Positions 60,535 to 64,000 of a stretch of DNA of 64,000 bases are shown one piece after another. Numbering within the stretch: position 1 is the first letter of the stretch; each line of letters starts with the position of its first letter. The position numbers and the translations under genes were made by a program. Origin of the DNA: Abelmoschus esculentus (taxonomy: Eukaryota > Streptophyta > Magnoliopsida > Malvales > Malvaceae); contig JAUCBN010000042.1 in assembly GCA_035048815.1 (NCBI GenBank), forward strand, positions 3,968,001 to 4,032,000, written 5' to 3'. Below the pieces are notes generated by a model. That model was not told where the DNA came from, ran no database searches, and worked only from the letters and a program-made list of their open reading frames with translations.

Positions 60535-63016
60535 TTTAAAGGTGATTATAATATTATATCTAATCATATATATTTTTAACTCATTTGAAATTATACTTAG
60601 GGACTGAATGAAAATTTTTAATTTAAGGATAAATCATAAATATTTAAAAGTAAGAGAATAAATATTAAAAAAAAATTAGAGTAGGGTGACCCCTCCCCAC
60701 CCTCACATGCTTTCGTTATTAAATACAAATACACATTATAAACAAAGAGATTAAACCGAGTGGTTGAATTCATAATATAAATATTATTTATTTATTTATT
60801 TATTAAGACTATTTGTTGAGTTCCGTAAATTTTATTTTTAAAATTCGATTTTATTATCATTTCTTAAAATATAAATATTATATTTGGAAATAATTTGGGG
60901 CCTAACAATTTCTGGTGGGTGCGGAGTTATAAATGGGCTGGGCTGTTTGATTTACCGAAGCCTCGGCCATAGGCAAAACCATGAAAGAGACTAAAATCAG
61001 ATGACATGGACAGGGCTTAGAACCTTAAAGTAAAAGGGATAATTGTGAATTTACTTATCTTGAATTTTATAAATATATTTTAAATTTTTAATAAAATTTA
61101 AATGATTAAAACATGATATGAATAACTAGAGATTTTAAGTAAACTCAATTTCATGTTGTAAATATTTTTTTAATTTTTGGGATTTAATTTCTTAATTTTA
61201 TATTTTATTTAATTTAGTTTTTTACTATAATTTTTTATAAATATTTTTGTTTCCATCAATTTATTGACTTTTTATACTATATCACCCCTTCGAAAATTCA
61301 TCTTTTAAAAAATAATATTATAAATGAACACAGTGAATGATTCTAGTGAAAAGATAATAATATTTATCTTAAAAAATTTAAATCGAAATAATTTTGTCTA
61401 CAAGGTATATATCTTATCAAATGATTAAAAAATATAATAAGATATTATACAGTGATCATCTTAAGACTATCGAAAATAGTAACAATAATATAAACATTAT
61501 ATAATTTTAGGTAATTTTAATTTATCGAAAACAACACAAATCTTATTCAAACTCGTAAAGAATATCATATGTTATATATTATAATTAAAATTAAATAATT
61601 TAATTAACTTAAAAATTATTTGATGGATACACCTCAATCAAATACTCATCTTAAATCGGAAAGAACTGATTTGATTTTCCCGAATCTAAAAAATTATAAT
61701 ATCTAATAATATTTTAAGTTGATGATTAAATATCAAAATTTAGTTTTGAATATCGATATTTATTACTATTGATAACATTTTAGGTTTTATAAATATTAAA
61801 TTTTATCTCTAAGTATAGATACCATCGTAAAACATCGCCATGAAATATTATTAAAAATAGAACATTTTTGCTTTTAAATTTTATTTTTTATAGCATTTTC
61901 ATTTAGTGTCGCATCATAATCGCACCGTAAATAAAATGATCGAACCTTAATCAATAAATTAGTATCTAAAGAATAAAAAATTATTAGATGAGTTTGACTC
62001 TTCACTATATCTATAATCCCATCTAATAATAATTTTTATCTTATTTTTTAAGATGAATCAATCTTTATTTTTTTTTTAATTTGATTCTTCGTATATTATT
62101 TATAAATCATTAAATAAATAAATTTTATTAAATAAAATTATAAATAATATAACAGACTAAAACCATATTATAATTTCTATATTATAATTTCTCTTAATGA
62201 ATAATATATAATCAGTAAATCATACTTTGGGAAGCTTACTTTTGGCAACAAGTCCTCGACAACATAATCACCAATAGACATGCTTTTTGTTTCCTTTCTT
62301 GAAATTCCTGCTGACTAAAACTCCATGAAAGTTCACCTTCAACCTTTTTAAGCACTAATCGAAAACCCTAGAAAGTTCAAACCCTATTGATTTCAACTAA
62401 AACCTTTCTTGCAAGTAACTCTTCTTCTCTAAAGCTTGCGTAGTAGGTGACGACTTCCAAACCAAACAAAAACTTTTATAACCTCTACAGACATAAATAT
62501 CCACAATCTTTCTTTCAGAATTCAGTGAAGCTAGAGAATTGAAGGTTTAAGTAACTATACGTAGGGCTTTGGCTCAAGTTCACAAATGTATGTATGTATG
62601 TATGTATGTATGTATGTATGTATGTATGTACAGAAGAGTGTATTTTAGGAAACCCCAAGTCTCCTGCATTTGATATGGTCGGCTGAGCCACAAATACTGG
62701 AGGAGTGCCAAACGCAAACATGTTTGAAGTTCAAACCCTAAGGATAAGTAGAAAGACTATTAGGACAAGACAACTGTTTATATTTGAATTCAAGAAGATT
62801 TTTATCCCACGTGGTAACTTAAATTTTACTAGGTGACGAAAGTTACGAAACGGAGCGCAGTCCAAATCCCGTATGGATTGAGTATAGCTTCTTCTACGTC
62901 TACGATTAAAGAAATACGTACTTTTGGACAAATTTATATGAAAGGGAAAAATTCTCTCAAAAACGTATTTTCAACATGAACAATATGTCCATACTGGTAA
63001 AAGAATTTGGCCAGGC
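60535..63016. other. Spacer downstream of ACC synthase
   Basis: AT-rich to about 62200; from 62220 to 63000 less so, with the microsatellite at 62586-62630. No gene supported. Confidence 0.45.
62586..62630. repeat. Microsatellite (TATG)n
   Basis: About eleven uninterrupted tetranucleotide units. Useful as a polymorphic marker. Confidence 0.95.
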
Positions 63017-63986
63017 TTATCGTTCGTCTTGTTCACGGTCATGGAATGACTGAAACGATAGCCGGAAAACCCATTTGGTTCGAAACTTCCTCCTCGAGTT
63101 CTTCAACTCTTGGTGGCTCGGGTTGTTAATGGTGATCGAATGGACGAAGGATTTCAAACGTTGCATGGCGAGTTCTAGGGTGTCTTCGGACATGTTCGCG
63201 AAGCAAACACGGAACCACCCTGGTTCGCTGCAATGGCATGATGAACCAGGGGAAATATTCAGCTTAACATCGTAAACTATCCTCTTCCAAAGCTCCATTT
63301 CGGCTTCGAAAGTGTCGGAGCTCAAAAGGTGTCTCATGTCGACCCAACAGAACAGCCCCGCATTGCTTTCTAAGAAGCCGATGCCAGCCTTTTCCAGGCC
63401 GGCAACGAGCTTGCTCCGTCGCTTGTGAAGCCTCTTGTGGTTTTTGGCAATGTATTCTTTCGTGAATTTCTTGTCGGATAACATTGCTGAGAGGAGATAC
63501 TGTGTTTGAGACGAAACTAGGCCGAAGCTGGACATTTTTGTGGCGGCGGCCACAACAATGGGATCGTTGGAGTAAATTGCACCAACTCGAAAACCAGGCA
63601 AGCCCAGATCCTTGGAAAGGCTATAAACAATATGAACTCTTTCACATACTTCAGTTTTCTCCAGTTTTCGATCTTTTAAAACCTCCATGATACTGACGAA
63701 AGCCGGTGAGCTAAAGACGGTTCCGGAGTAGATTTCGTCGCTGATTAAATGGATTTCTTTTTCCGTAATGAAGTTAACAAGAAGATCCAATTCGTCTCTC
63801 GTCATAGTTGTGCCTAATGGATTCGAAGGGTTGGTGACTAACACTCCTTTCACCCTTAAATTCTTTCTTTGAGCTTGTTCATAAGCTTCTTCGAGCGCTG
63901 ATGCTGTGATTTGGAAGCGATTCCAACTGGTGCATTTGATCTGCACGATTTCGACCCCGGTTCGCCACTTGAGATCTCTATCGAAT
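63017..63986 (-). CDS. ACS: 1-aminocyclopropane-1-carboxylate synthase, type 2, last exon
   Basis: Only the long last exon is inside the window (acceptor CCTACAG|ATTCGAT at 63986; earlier exons lie beyond 64000). It encodes about 322 residues from FDRDLKWRTGVEIV to the stop. ACC synthase converts S-adenosylmethionine to ACC, the rate-limiting step of ethylene synthesis, using pyridoxal phosphate. Visible: NPSNPLGTT, DEIYSGT, the PLP lysine in SLSKDLGLPGFRVG, and the substrate-carboxylate arginine in GWFRVCFANM. The C-terminus WVFRLSF...HDREQDER matches the TOE motif of type-2 enzymes, which ETO1/EOL proteins bind for proteasomal turnover; so post-translational control is expected. A small inserted QS before FHDR is slightly unusual for that motif. 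Confidence 0.92.
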
Positions 63987-64000
63987 CTGTAGGAAAAAAA

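Noticed and set aside
62515..62721. Open frame with repeated HTYI
   Set aside because: Product of the (TATG)n microsatellite.

Overview
This is nuclear DNA of a flowering plant (eudicot). It has short spliced genes with GT/AG introns, lone coding genes with no operon structure, long AT-rich intergenic stretches, and many small non-autonomous transposons. The protein families point to a rosid. A Malvaceae genome such as cotton is my guess and cannot be proved from this window.

Layout. 1-3.2 kb: two tandem diacylglycerol acyltransferase 2 (DGAT2) genes on +, the first cut by the window edge. 4.2-6 kb: an orphan 5' exon beside a 1.07-kb Mutator-like inverted-repeat element. 6.4-9.9 kb: two tandem paralogous genes on - for secreted, acidic Ser/Pro/Asp-rich proteins with a shared upstream box, separated by a retroposon with a 17-bp target duplication. 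10.8-11.0 kb: an IDA-like (IDL) peptide precursor. 11-20 kb: AT-rich, with four non-autonomous elements. 20.9-22.3 kb: a YUCCA-type flavin monooxygenase pseudogene. 24.5-28.7 kb: a complete ten-exon nucleobase-ascorbate transporter (NAT11/12 type), convergent with a TPR protein gene (29.1-29.7 kb). 29.8-33.6 kb: a Mutator-like element split by a 2.84-kb solo LTR. 33.8-36.9 kb: a receptor-like cytoplasmic kinase gene lacking its catalytic core, then a decayed unknown gene. 37.9-38.3 kb: a small one-membrane-segment proline-rich protein. 43.8-44.9 kb: a subgroup IVa bHLH factor. 49.4-49.9 kb: an EPFL signalling peptide. 55.2-56.3 kb: a class II HD-Zip factor. 58.5-58.8 kb: an orphan exon whose splice acceptor was hit by a hAT MITE. 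63.0-64 kb: the last exon of a type-2 ACC synthase.

The genes do not form one pathway. Several belong to signalling and hormone routes (IDL, EPFL, YUCCA relic, ACC synthase, bHLH, HD-Zip II), and two make or move metabolites (DGAT2, NAT). The best-supported structural story is the transposon landscape. At least fourteen elements can be delimited by target-site duplications read directly from the sequence: 9-10 bp for Mutator-like, 8 bp for hAT-like, 5 bp for the solo LTR, 17 bp for the retroposon. The most open biological question is the pair of secreted acidic proteins.
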